Below are positions 25,622 to 33,726 of a stretch of DNA of 64,000 bases, piece after piece. Position 1 is the stretch's first letter. Each line of letters starts with the position of its first letter. The stretch lies in contig NZ_BCRN01000004.1 of NCBI RefSeq assembly GCF_001552615.1, forward strand, positions 124,001 through 188,000, read 5' to 3'. The position numbers were made by a program, and so were the translations under genes. The DNA comes from Millisia brevis NBRC 105863. GTDB taxonomy: Bacteria > Actinomycetota > Actinomycetes > Mycobacteriales > Mycobacteriaceae. The notes under the pieces were generated by a model that did not search any database, was not told where the DNA came from, and saw only the letters and a program-made list of their open reading frames with translations.

Positions 25622-27219
25622 CCGCCTCGACCGCTCCCACTGCCTCGACCGGCCCCACCGGCGCTCCGGCTACCTCAACCGCTCCGGCCGTCTCTTCGTC
25701 GTCGAGGTCCGAACACGACGTCGTGGTGATCGGCGCCGGCCTCGCCGGGCTGTCCACAGCGGCCCTGCTCGCCGCCGCGGGCTTCGATGTGGCTCTGCTG
25801 GAACGCAACTCGTTCGTCGGCGGCTACGCGCAGTCGTTCGAGCGCGACGGCCTGCGCTTCGACCCGGCGGTGCACTTCACCCTCGACGCCGGACCGGGCG
25901 GCTATATCCCGCGCCTGCTCGACCACCTCACCGTCGCCGATCGGGTCGACTTCGTCGCCACCCCCGAGATGTACCGGGCGTACTACCCGGACCGGGTGCT
26001 CGACGCACCGGCCGGGCGCGAGGAGTACCTGGCTTCTCTGTGTGCGGCCTTCCCGGCGTCGGCGGCCGGGCTGAGAGAACTGTTCGCCACCCGCGCGGCC
26101 GCCTTCGAACAGCTCTCGGCGCTGCCGCAGAAGGTGGGGACCGGTGGGCTCGAGGCCGCGCTTGCCGCGGCGCCGCTGGTCTTCGAGTATCGGATGTCGA
26201 CGCTCGGCGATGTCGTGAATTCCTTTGTCGACGATCCGGTCTGCGTCGCTGCGTTCGGCAGCTTCTGGCCCTATATCGGGCTGCCGCCCAGCGAGGTGTC
26301 GTTCCTGCTGGCCAACCAGATGCTCGAAACCATGCACCGCGGTACCTATTACGCGCGCGGGACCTTCGGCACGCTCGCCGATGCCCTGGGCGAAGCGGTG
26401 ACCCGGCACGGGGGAGTGATCCACCACGACACCCCGGTCGAGTCGGTGGTCGCGGACGACTCCGGCGTGCTGGTCGGCACCGCCGGCGGGGCGGGCCTGC
26501 GCGCGCGGGCTGTCGTCGGCGCGATCGACGCCCGCACGATGCTCGGCGACCTGATCGGCTGGGACCGGTTGCCCCCGGCGCTGCGCAAGCGGGTCGACCG
26601 GATGTCGTTGGCGCCGTCGGCGATCGTCACCTTCGGCACGCTCAACGCCGACCCCACCGCGCTCGGCCTCGCCTCGGAGACCCTGGTTTTCGACACGACC
26701 GACCACGACGCCACCCGGGCGGCCATCCGCTCGGGTACCCCCGGCGGCACCTGGATCAGCGTGCCGACCCTGGTCGACCCGCCCGCTGCCGGCGAACCGC
26801 ACCGCGCGACGATCACCAGCCTGGTCCCCGCCGTCGCCGACGGCACCTGGTCGGACCGCAAGGAGGCGGTGTCGGCCGAGATCCTCGCGAGCGTCGAACG
26901 GCACCTGCCCGGATTCGAGGCGGCGTTCACACCGGTCGAGATCGCCACTCCCGACACCCTGTATCGGTACAGCGGCAATACCGGCGGGGCGACCTACGGC
27001 TGGGCGAACTCGCCGCAGCAGACCGCGAGCAAGCGGCTCCCACATCGACCCGGCCTGCCCGGCGTCTACCTGGCCGGGCACTGGGTAGAGGAGGGGTTCT
27101 CGTCGCTGCGGACCCTGACCTCCGGTCGAGCGACCGCCGCGCTGGTCGCCGCCGACCTGGGCAAACCGGAGGCGATTCCCGACTTCGGTGGCCCCTCCTT
27201 CCTGCGGTCCGACCGGTAG
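25618..27219 (+). CDS. CrtI/CRTISO-like FAD oxidoreductase (polyene desaturase/isomerase)
   Basis: A 533-residue flavoprotein of the phytoene desaturase/carotenoid isomerase family. After a 37-residue Ala/Ser/Thr/Pro tail comes VVVIGAGLAGLSTAALLAAAG, then the ERNSFVGGYAQSF segment typical of CRTISO-like members, and a C-terminal FAD motif GVYLAGHWVEEGFSS. Relatives in carotenoid pathways desaturate or isomerise polyenes. Homologues in cinnamoyl-lipid and ladderane gene sets act on, or are proposed to act on, type II PKS-derived polyene chains. No carotenoid genes are nearby, so the operon's own polyene is the likely substrate. ATGA overlap with the KAS III-like gene. Confidence 0.88.
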   Translation: MTASTAPTASTGPTGAPATSTAPAVSSSSRSEHDVVVIGAGLAGLSTAALLAAAGFDVALLERNSFVGGYAQSFERDGLRFDPAVHFTLDAGPGGYIPRLLDHLTVADRVDFVATPEMYRAYYPDRVLDAPAGREEYLASLCAAFPASAAGLRELFATRAAAFEQLSALPQKVGTGGLEAALAAAPLVFEYRMSTLGDVVNSFVDDPVCVAAFGSFWPYIGLPPSEVSFLLANQMLETMHRGTYYARGTFGTLADALGEAVTRHGGVIHHDTPVESVVADDSGVLVGTAGGAGLRARAVVGAIDARTMLGDLIGWDRLPPALRKRVDRMSLAPSAIVTFGTLNADPTALGLASETLVFDTTDHDATRAAIRSGTPGGTWISVPTLVDPPAAGEPHRATITSLVPAVADGTWSDRKEAVSAEILASVERHLPGFEAAFTPVEIATPDTLYRYSGNTGGATYGWANSPQQTASKRLPHRPGLPGVYLAGHWVEEGFSSLRTLTSGRATAALVAADLGKPEAIPDFGGPSFLRSDR

Positions 27220-27304
27220 CAGCGCCGCTACCCCGCGCGCGGGTGCCACGAGGCGCCCTCCCGCGCGTGCCCGGAACGCGCCCCACCACTCCCGAGCGAA
27301 GGCG

Positions 27305-28087
27305 ATGGACACGATGAGCATACTCGACGGGCGCGTGGCCCTGGTGACCGGCGGCGCACGCGGTATCGGCAGGGCGATCAGCCTGCGGCTGGCCCGCGAC
27401 GGGGCCGCCGTCGCGATCAACTACCGATCCAGCGAGACCGCCGCCAAGGAGGTGGTCGGCGAGATCGAGGCGTTCGGCGGCACCGCGATCGCCGTCGCCG
27501 CCGACGTCGCCGAGGTCGACGGCGCCGCCGAAGCGGTCGAGCAGACGGTCGGCCGCCTCGGCGCGATCGACATCGCCGTCAACAATGCGGGCATCTCGAT
27601 CGACAAGCTGCTCTACGACATGACCGCCGACGACTGGATCTCGGTCATGCACACCAACTTCGGCTCGGTCTTCAACATCACCAAGGCGGCGATGCCGCAC
27701 ATGATGGAGAACCGGCGCGGGTCCATCGTGAACATCTCCTCGGTGATGGGGGAGCGCGGCTGGGTGGGGCAGAGCAACTACTCGGCGTCCAAGGGCGCGA
27801 TCAACGCCTTCACCCGCGCGTCCGCGATCGAACTCGCCCGCTTCGGCGTGCGCGTCAACGCCGTCCTGCCCGGCTTCGTGGCGACCGAGTTGGTGGCCGA
27901 CCTGGTCGAGCGTAGCGGCAAGTCGTTGCGGCGCCAGTTGCCGATGCGCCGCTTCACCCCGGCCGACGACGTCGCCGCCGCCGTGTCCTACCTCGCGGGC
28001 GACGACGCCGCCCACACCACCGGCACCTGCATGACCGTCGACTCCGGCGCCGCCGCCCAGCTCGGCCTCGGCCGGGCGGAGTGGTGA
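27305..28087 (+). CDS. SDR beta-ketoacyl-ACP reductase (FabG-like)
   Basis: A 260-residue classical short-chain dehydrogenase. Cofactor motif VTGGARGIGRAI, NNAG at about 92, and catalytic Ser-Tyr-Lys in SSVMGERGWVGQSNYSASKGA. Asn-Tyr-Arg-Ser after the second strand favours NADPH. As the only ketoreductase in the operon it should reduce each 3-ketoacyl-ACP before dehydration. Two in-frame ATGs (27305, 27314) follow GAAGG; the first is chosen. It is separated from the oxidoreductase gene by 85 bp and is the last gene of the locus. Confidence 0.88.
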   Translation: MDTMSILDGRVALVTGGARGIGRAISLRLARDGAAVAINYRSSETAAKEVVGEIEAFGGTAIAVAADVAEVDGAAEAVEQTVGRLGAIDIAVNNAGISIDKLLYDMTADDWISVMHTNFGSVFNITKAAMPHMMENRRGSIVNISSVMGERGWVGQSNYSASKGAINAFTRASAIELARFGVRVNAVLPGFVATELVADLVERSGKSLRRQLPMRRFTPADDVAAAVSYLAGDDAAHTTGTCMTVDSGAAAQLGLGRAEW

Positions 28088-28136
28088 GAAGGTCCGGAAT
28101 CAGCCTGCTCACCCGTTGATGCCGTGGCTCCGACCG

Positions 28137-29129
28137 CTATTGACGATCGGCCGTGGGCCACACGACCGGTGTCCTGAGGGCTTCCCGTGGCCGGGACGTG
28201 TGTAGATGAGCGATTCGCCAGTAACCGTCCGAGCCGCGCCTGGTTTGTAACCACAAGGCAGGCAGCAGGACCGGCTCCACCGGCCGAACGGTATATCCGG
28301 AGGATGCGAACAGCTGCACGAACGAGATTTCCTGGCGAGTGCGATGTGGAAGGACTCCGGCGGATGGTCGCCAATCATTCAGGATATGCGCCCAGTGCGC
28401 GCGGTCCTTCCATTTCTCGGGATTGACGGACAGGCTGTCCACGCGTGGGTCGTCGGTCTGCTCAATGATCAGCGCTAGCCACAGGACGGCTGCTCCGAGT
28501 GGAGTTCTCGGGTCGGTTGGTGGCGGCTCGCTTTCGTCGATGACCATCGACGGTAGGTCTGGGACAAATTGTTGATATGCCCGCGTCGCGAACTCCGGCG
28601 CCTGGTTGCTGCGGTCGAGCGCAAGGAAAAGCTCGGCTCGACTCGTCGGCGGCCGGCGGTTGTGTTCGACAATGGTGTCGACGGCGATCAGCACCGCATC
28701 CGGGTCGACATCCAAACATTCGCAGAGAAACTCGTCCGGATGACGAGCCTCGACACCGAAAGGCTCCAACGCGGCCACCGGGAAGTGGCGGAGGTTGGCG
28801 GTCACGATGATGGAGGATCCGCCTCGGATGGCTGCCGCGAGCACGTGGCGATCCTTCCGGTCGGTGTGAAGGTCGTCCATCACACCTTGGTAGTCATCAA
28901 TCGACGCGTGCGGGAGCGCGGCGCGCATCAATTCGACGCGTGCCGCGGCCCGTTCCGCTGGAATCGCCAGCGCGCCCACGAGAGTTCGGCGCAGTTCGTC
29001 CAGGACTTCGGGTGACCAGAGTGGGTGGTAGCAGCCTTCGGCCGCGACACGAAGCAATAGGTCGTTGAGGAGCTGAGGCACCAGCACACAGGCGTCGAGA
29101 AGTACTCGCGGAACCGATGTCCGGTTCAT
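28137..29129 (-). CDS. PIN-domain toxin with long C-terminal extension
   Basis: A 330-residue protein. The first ~175 residues are a PIN_3-type nuclease fold: Asp12 in VLLDACVLV, Glu41/Glu45 in SPEVLDELRR, an acidic DRKDRHVLAAA block and TANLRHFP. PIN toxins cut RNA using these acidic residues and Mg2+. Residues ~180-330 are an extra domain I do not recognise. The start overlaps the upstream HTH gene by 4 nt (ATGA), the usual antitoxin-toxin order. Lower GC than its neighbours suggests transfer. Convergent with the polyketide operon. Confidence 0.82.
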   Translation of the reverse strand: MNRTSVPRVLLDACVLVPQLLNDLLLRVAAEGCYHPLWSPEVLDELRRTLVGALAIPAERAAARVELMRAALPHASIDDYQGVMDDLHTDRKDRHVLAAAIRGGSSIIVTANLRHFPVAALEPFGVEARHPDEFLCECLDVDPDAVLIAVDTIVEHNRRPPTSRAELFLALDRSNQAPEFATRAYQQFVPDLPSMVIDESEPPPTDPRTPLGAAVLWLALIIEQTDDPRVDSLSVNPEKWKDRAHWAHILNDWRPSAGVLPHRTRQEISFVQLFASSGYTVRPVEPVLLPALWLQTRRGSDGYWRIAHLHTSRPREALRTPVVWPTADRQ

Positions 29130-29572
29130 CGCGTGGGAATGAAGCCTTCGAATACCGGGTCTGCCTCCTGGTTGGCAAGCTCAGCGAGAGCGGTGTCTCT
29201 GTGGCGCTCGAGCTCCTCCTGGTAGCGCAGGACGTCGGCGAGCGCGACGCGTCGGTGGCGGCCCGGCTGGGTGTACGGGATCGCCCCGTCCTCGAGCAGT
29301 CGCACCGCGGTGGGCCGACTTACACCAAGAAGATCGGCAACCTCGCGAGTCGTCAGCTGGGTGCGCTGGGCGGCGACAACCACAGCGTCGCCCTGCGCCA
29401 GGGCGGAAACAGCCTGCACCAGCACCCGACGAACATCCGTGGGTAGCCGAACGTTCCGGTCTCCGCCGGAGATCGTGAGCTCGTGAGCGCTGAGAAGCGT
29501 CTCCAGAAGCTCCTCCACCTCCGAGGAGTCCTGCGAAGGAGTCGTCACCACGGATTCGGCCGCTGTACTCAT
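29126..29572 (-). CDS. HTH (excisionase-like) antitoxin of the PIN pair
   Basis: A 148-residue DNA-binding protein. A MerR/excisionase-type helix-turn-helix is at about 73-110 (LTTREVADLLGVSRPTAVRLL, then IPYTQPGRHRRV). The N-terminal half has an acidic helix and DVRRVL segments. Such proteins repress their own promoter and neutralise the toxin, here encoded immediately downstream with a 4-nt overlap. Toxin contacts probably lie in the C-terminal tail (VFEGFIPTR), as in related pairs. Confidence 0.82.
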   Translation of the reverse strand: MSTAAESVVTTPSQDSSEVEELLETLLSAHELTISGGDRNVRLPTDVRRVLVQAVSALAQGDAVVVAAQRTQLTTREVADLLGVSRPTAVRLLEDGAIPYTQPGRHRRVALADVLRYQEELERHRDTALAELANQEADPVFEGFIPTR

Positions 29573-29583
29573 ACGGCCAGAGT

Positions 29584-29600
29584 AAACGAAAAAAACGAAA
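29584..29600 (-). promoter_or_regulatory. AAACGAAA direct repeats, candidate antitoxin operator
   Basis: Two AAACGAAA words at 29584-29591 and 29593-29600 (9-bp spacing), 12 nt upstream of the antitoxin start, in an A-rich patch unlike the surrounding DNA. Suitable for autorepression by the HTH antitoxin; inference. Confidence 0.4.
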
Positions 29601-29666
29601 GCGACCAGATGTCGGGCTGGTCGTTGGGACGGGCCGCGACCTTCGCCGACCGACTATCGTCGCGGT

Positions 29667-30200
29667 GTGGGAGTTATCGATCGGGCCCAGGAGGACCTCG
29701 CGCGCGGTGAACCGCTCGAGGCCGTTCGTCGGCTGTCCGCCCACCTGCAGCGGGAGCCGACCTCGCAGGCGGCACTCGACCTGCTCGCCTATACCTACGC
29801 GGCGCTGGGCAGCCCTGTTCAGGCCGGTGCGGCCTGGTTTCTGACCTCCCGCCCCGACGATGATCCGGTCGCTGTCGAGGCGTTTTCCGCGCTGCAGCAG
29901 CACTTCGATACGCCCGAGCAGATGGCGCGGGCGTTGCCGATGTACGCGCCGAGCATCGGGTACCCGGTCCAGGCTCGCCGCCGACTCGCGGTCCTCGAGG
30001 CTCGGCTGCGGGCGTCCGGCAGCGAGTGGCAGCCGTTCGCCGAGGTGCACTACCCCGATCAGGACGGGGTGGCCGTCGAGGATTTCGAGGACTGGGACGA
30101 TCCGCCGCGCACCCGGTCGGGGCACCGGGTGATCGCCGCGATCCTGGTGATTGCGATGCTGTCCTCGGCCGCGTTCGCCGTGATCCTGGCCCTCATGTAG
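29667..30200 (+). CDS. DUF6584-type helical repeat protein with C-terminal membrane anchor
   Basis: A 177-residue protein. Residues 1-120 are TPR-like helices (AQEDLARGEPLEAVRRL, ALDLLAYTYAALG), then an acidic linker (EDFEDWDD) and one hydrophobic helix at about 152-176 ending at the stop, giving a tail-anchored cytoplasmic domain. It resembles the actinobacterial DUF6584 family; function unknown. TATCGT lies 6 nt before the GTG, a leaderless pattern. Confidence 0.7.
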   Translation: MGVIDRAQEDLARGEPLEAVRRLSAHLQREPTSQAALDLLAYTYAALGSPVQAGAAWFLTSRPDDDPVAVEAFSALQQHFDTPEQMARALPMYAPSIGYPVQARRRLAVLEARLRASGSEWQPFAEVHYPDQDGVAVEDFEDWDDPPRTRSGHRVIAAILVIAMLSSAAFAVILALM

Positions 30201-30277
30201 CTGCGGCCGTCCTGCGGGTACGGCCGGAGCTCGCCCAGACGCAACAAACTCGGACAGACGCAACAAAGGAGTGTGCC

Positions 30278-31651
30278 GTGGGACTGCTCGCCCGGGTGAC
30301 CGACTATCCGGCCGCCGTCACCATCGGTGATCAGATCGCCTCGCACGACGACATCTTCGGCGCCGCCACCTCGGTCGCCGAGCGGGTCGCCGGGATCGAA
30401 CGGGTCGCCGTGCTCGCCACCCCGGAGCTGCGGACGGTCATCGCGATCGTCGGCGCGCTGATCGCCGGGGTGACGGTGGTGCCGATCCCGCCGGACTCGG
30501 GGCCCGCCGAGCTCGACCACCTCCTCGACGACTCCGGCGCCCGCGCCTGGCTCGGCGCCGCGGCGGACGGTTCCGACCTGCCGGTCATCCCGGTGCGCAT
30601 GCACGCGCGGTCCTGGCATTCGTACGCCGAACCGCCGGTCGACCACATCGCGATGATCCTCTACACCTCCGGGACCACCGGAAAGCCCAAGGGCGTCATG
30701 CTCTCCCGCCACGCGATCGCGGCCGGCCTCGACGCGCTGTTCGACGCCTGGCAGTGGACCTCGCGCGATGTGCTCGTCCACGGGCTGCCGCTCTTCCATG
30801 TGCACGGGCTGATCCTCGGCATCCTCGGACCGCTGCGCCTCGGCGGCCGGGTGGTGCACACCGTCAAGCCGACTCCGGAGAACTACGCCGCGGCGCGGGG
30901 CAGCATCTACTTCGGAGTGCCGACGGTGTGGACGCGCATCGCCGACGCGCCGGAGGCCGCCACGGCGTTGCGCCCGGCCCGGCTGCTGATCTCCGGCAGC
31001 GCCCCGCTGCCCGCGCCGCTGTTCGAGCGGCTCACCGAACTGACCGGGCACCAGCCGGTCGAGCGCTACGGGATGAGCGAAACACTGATCACCGTCGCCA
31101 CCCGCGCGGACGGCCCGCGCATCCCCGGCGCGGTGGGCACGCCGGTTGTAGGGGTGGACACCCGCCTGCGCGACGAGGCCGGCGCCGAGGTCCCGCACGA
31201 CGGCGAATCGGTCGGCTCCCTGCAGGTCCGCGGCGCGCAACTCTACGACGGCTACCTCAACAACCCCGACGCCACCGCCGCCTCCACCACCGAGGACGGC
31301 TGGTTCATCACCGGCGATGTCGCGACCATCGACGCCGATGGGGTGCACCGCATCGTCGGGCGCCAGTCGACCGATCTGATCAAGTCCGGCGGATACCGCA
31401 TCGGCGCGGGAGAGATCGAAACCGTTCTGCTCGGCCACCCCGCCGTCACGGAGGTCGCCGTCGTCGGCCTTCCCGACGACGACCTCGGGCAGCGCATCGT
31501 CGCCTATGTGGTCGGGCAGGCGCCGGAGAAGGAACTGATCGACCACGTCGCCGAGCAACTGTCGACGCACAAGCGCCCCCGCGAGATCCGCTTCGTCGAG
31601 TCGCTGCCGCGCAACGCGATGGGCAAGGTGCAGAAGAAGCTGCTCGGCTGA
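30278..31651 (+). CDS. fadD36: Acyl-CoA (malonyl-CoA-like) synthetase FadD36
   Basis: A 457-residue ANL-superfamily ligase. AMP-binding P-loop YTSGTTGKPKGVM at about 128, YGMSET adenine/substrate motif at about 265, hinge region GDVATIDADGVHRIVGR and catalytic Lys near the C-terminus (NAMGKVQKK). The short length and sequence resemble the FadD36/MatB-type group rather than long-chain ligases. AAAGGA lies 7 nt before the GTG. Position after putB matches Rv1193, so it is probably core here; supply of malonyl-CoA to the adjacent polyketide operon is speculative. Confidence 0.85.
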   Translation: MGLLARVTDYPAAVTIGDQIASHDDIFGAATSVAERVAGIERVAVLATPELRTVIAIVGALIAGVTVVPIPPDSGPAELDHLLDDSGARAWLGAAADGSDLPVIPVRMHARSWHSYAEPPVDHIAMILYTSGTTGKPKGVMLSRHAIAAGLDALFDAWQWTSRDVLVHGLPLFHVHGLILGILGPLRLGGRVVHTVKPTPENYAAARGSIYFGVPTVWTRIADAPEAATALRPARLLISGSAPLPAPLFERLTELTGHQPVERYGMSETLITVATRADGPRIPGAVGTPVVGVDTRLRDEAGAEVPHDGESVGSLQVRGAQLYDGYLNNPDATAASTTEDGWFITGDVATIDADGVHRIVGRQSTDLIKSGGYRIGAGEIETVLLGHPAVTEVAVVGLPDDDLGQRIVAYVVGQAPEKELIDHVAEQLSTHKRPREIRFVESLPRNAMGKVQKKLLG

Positions 31652-31678
31652 ATCTCGCGGAGAGGAACGTCGGAAGCG

Positions 31679-32192
31679 TTGAGCAACTTCATCTTTGTCG
31701 ACGTCGAGGCGCGCGGCGCCGGCTCCATCCGCGGAACCATGACGGAGTTCGGCGCGGTGCACGAGAAGAGCCTGCGGACATTTCACGGCGTTCTGTAGGA
31801 AGGTGCGCCGGACCCCGACAAACCTGCGGTGCCGATCGTCGGCAGACGGGTGGCGACCGACAGCGAGGTGGTCGCCGCGTTCACGGCGTGGCTCGAGTCG
31901 GTCGGCGGCGGGCAGCGCCCGATCTTCGTCTCGGACAATCCAGCCTACGACTGGCAGTGGATTTCCGCGGTGTTCGACACCGCGATGCAGCCCAATCCCT
32001 TCGGCCACAGCGGCAGAAGGCTCGGCGACTTCTACGCGGGGCTGATGCCGGCAATTGGGGGGACACCCGGGGTGGAAGCGGCGGTGGGTCACGCCGCATA
32101 CCCACCACCCGGTCGATGACGCGATGGGCAACGTCGAGGCGTTTCGAAAGCTGAAAGAGATCGCCGAGGAGAAGCGGAACGCGCAGCGATAG
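31679..32192 (+). pseudogene. Broken 3'-5' exoribonuclease (DEDDh, Rv2179c-like)
   Basis: From TTG 31679 the frame reads LSNFIFVDVEARG (first DE pair of a DEDD nuclease), hits an in-frame TAG at 31796-31798 (CTG-TAG-GAA, perhaps a former CAG), then continues in the same frame with FVSDNPAYDWQW (second Asp). Around 32050-32075 the reading frame shifts: the true C-terminus, with TPHTHHPVDDAMGN (catalytic His and Asp), is in another frame ending at TAG 32190. One nonsense and one frameshift lesion make it a pseudogene unless the sequence has errors. Confidence 0.8.
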
Positions 32193-32228
32193 CGTGCGGT
32201 CCGCTTCCCCCGCCCGGGAGGGTGCGCC

Positions 32229-33194
32229 TCAGGCGTTTGCGTGCAGGGCGGCGTTCAGTTCGATGCCGGTGCCCGTGCGGCTGACCACCTCGACGGCGCC
32301 GGTGACCGAGTTGCGGCGGAACAGCAGGTTCGACTGGCCGCTGAGGGTGGCCGCCTTGGCGGTCGAACCGTCGGGCAGCGTCACCTTGGTGCCGCCGGTG
32401 ACGTAGAGGCCCGCTTCTACAACGCAGTCGTCGCCGAGGCTGATGCCCACGCCGGAGTTGGCGCCGAGCAGGCTGCTCGAGCCGATCGAAATGATCTCCT
32501 TGCCGCCGCCCGACAGGGTGCCCATGATCGAGGCGCCGCCGCCGATATCGGAGCCCGGGCCGACGACGACGCCGGCGGAGATGCGGCCCTCGACCATCGA
32601 CGAGCCCAGGGTGCCGGCGTTGAAGTTGACGAAGCCCTCGTGCATGACCGTGGTGCCCTCGGCGAGGTGGGCGCCCAGGCGGACGCGGTCGGCGTCGGCG
32701 ATCCGCACACCGGTCGGCACGACGTAGTCGACCATGCGCGGGAACTTGTCGACCCCGTAGACGGTCACCGGTCCGGACGGGCGCAGCCGGGCGCGGGTGG
32801 CTTCGAAGCCGTCGACCGCGCAGGGGCCGTAGTTGGTCCACACCACGTTCGACAGTTTCCCGAACAGTCCGTCGAGGTTAGCCCCGTGCGGCGCGATCAG
32901 CCGATGCGAGAGCAGGTGGAGGCGCAGGTAGGCGTCGTAGGCGTCCACCGGAGCATCGTCGAGGGAATCGATTGTGGTCGCCACGGCCACCACCTCGACG
33001 TCGCGACGATCGTCCGTGCCGAGGGCCGAGACCAGGCCGCTGGGCAGCGCATCCGCCCCGATCTGCACAGTGCCGGTGGTGCCGGTACTGCCGGACTCGC
33101 GCAACTCCGGCTCCGGGAACCAGGTATCAAGGACAGTCCCGGTCGAAGTGATCGTTGCCAGCCCGACGCCGTATGCCGCTCCCAGTGTGCTCAC
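32229..33194 (-). CDS. dapD: Tetrahydrodipicolinate N-succinyltransferase DapD
   Basis: A 321-residue trimeric left-handed beta-helix acyltransferase using succinyl-CoA in the lysine/diaminopimelate pathway. The conserved stretch [20 protein letters not shown] leads into hexapeptide repeats ([33 protein letters not shown]). Start set at GTG 33194 ([15 protein letters not shown]), which aligns with the M. tuberculosis N-terminus; the open frame extends upstream but is low-complexity. It faces away from dapE, and accessory DNA separates the two. Confidence 0.95.
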   Translation of the reverse strand: MSTLGAAYGVGLATITSTGTVLDTWFPEPELRESGSTGTTGTVQIGADALPSGLVSALGTDDRRDVEVVAVATTIDSLDDAPVDAYDAYLRLHLLSHRLIAPHGANLDGLFGKLSNVVWTNYGPCAVDGFEATRARLRPSGPVTVYGVDKFPRMVDYVVPTGVRIADADRVRLGAHLAEGTTVMHEGFVNFNAGTLGSSMVEGRISAGVVVGPGSDIGGGASIMGTLSGGGKEIISIGSSSLLGANSGVGISLGDDCVVEAGLYVTGGTKVTLPDGSTAKAATLSGQSNLLFRRNSVTGAVEVVSRTGTGIELNAALHANA

Positions 33195-33316
33195 GCCCGT
33201 AGAGCCTACCGACCCGCCCGCGCCCACCGGCCCCTCGCCCACCGCCCGGCCTGCCCCAACCGCCCGGTCTCCCAAGCCCGAGCGACTCGCCTACCCGCCG
33301 GTCCCGGTGCCGCCGG

Positions 33317-33361
33317 AGTGACAGTTTCTGCTGTTTCGCCGCAGAAACTGTCACTTTCGTG
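33317..33361 (+). repeat. 45-bp palindromic repeat, copy 1
   Basis: Perfect 15-bp stem AGTGACAGTTTCTGC / GCAGAAACTGTCACT around a 9-nt loop, followed by TTCGTG. Two further copies at 33508 and 34530 bracket the Abi_2 gene. Confidence 0.85.
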
Positions 33362-33507
33362 GACTGGCCGCCTCGCCGGCCACCCCCTGGGCGTCCGACC
33401 GGCCACCCCGGCCCTTCGCCCCGCTTCGCACCCGCACCCGCACCCGGCGCCCCGGCTGACCTGCTCGCCCCGGCGCCTCGCCCGGGCCCGGCCGCCCCCG
33501 GTGTCCG

Positions 33508-33552
33508 AGTGACGATTTCTGCGGTTGCGCCGTAGAACCTGTCACTTTCGTG
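33508..33552 (+). repeat. 45-bp palindromic repeat, copy 2 (imperfect stem)
   Basis: Same element with substitutions in the stem (AGTGACGATTTCTGC / TAGAACCTGTCACT) and the identical GTCACTTTCGTG right end. Lies just upstream of the Abi_2 leader. Confidence 0.8.
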
Positions 33553-33599
33553 GAGTCGGTCGGTGAGGCTGCTCGGATTATTGTGTGATTGTTTGTAGC

Positions 33600-33726
33600 G
33601 TCGGGCTGGGGTTCGACCGATGGGCGCGTACGGCCGGGCCGCAGAAATGAAGAACCCCCGCGACCAAGCTGTCGCGGGGGGAACTCCATGTATGAACGAG
33701 GGACCTTGTCCTCGTATGTACACACG
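33600..33726 (+). ncRNA. Structured leader RNA upstream of the Abi_2 gene
   Basis: The spacer folds into two strong hairpins: CCCCCGCGAC (33655-33664) / GTCGCGGGGG (33671-33680) with a 6-nt loop, then ACGAGGGAC (33696-33704) / GTCCTCGT (33708-33715) with one bulged G. An AT-rich patch at 33576-33597 could be its promoter. Abi_2/AbiF genes of actinobacteria are known to be preceded by a conserved structured RNA (abiF RNA motif). I recall only the general layout, so the family match is unproven. The 5' and 3' ends are estimates. Confidence 0.5.

Noticed and set aside
15779-28087. Housekeeping FAS-II or aromatic (actinorhodin-like) PKS cluster
   Set aside because: No enoyl reductase or normal KAS III for fatty acids; no aromatase/cyclase for aromatic polyketides; two KS-CLF sets and a reciprocal DH pair fit neither.
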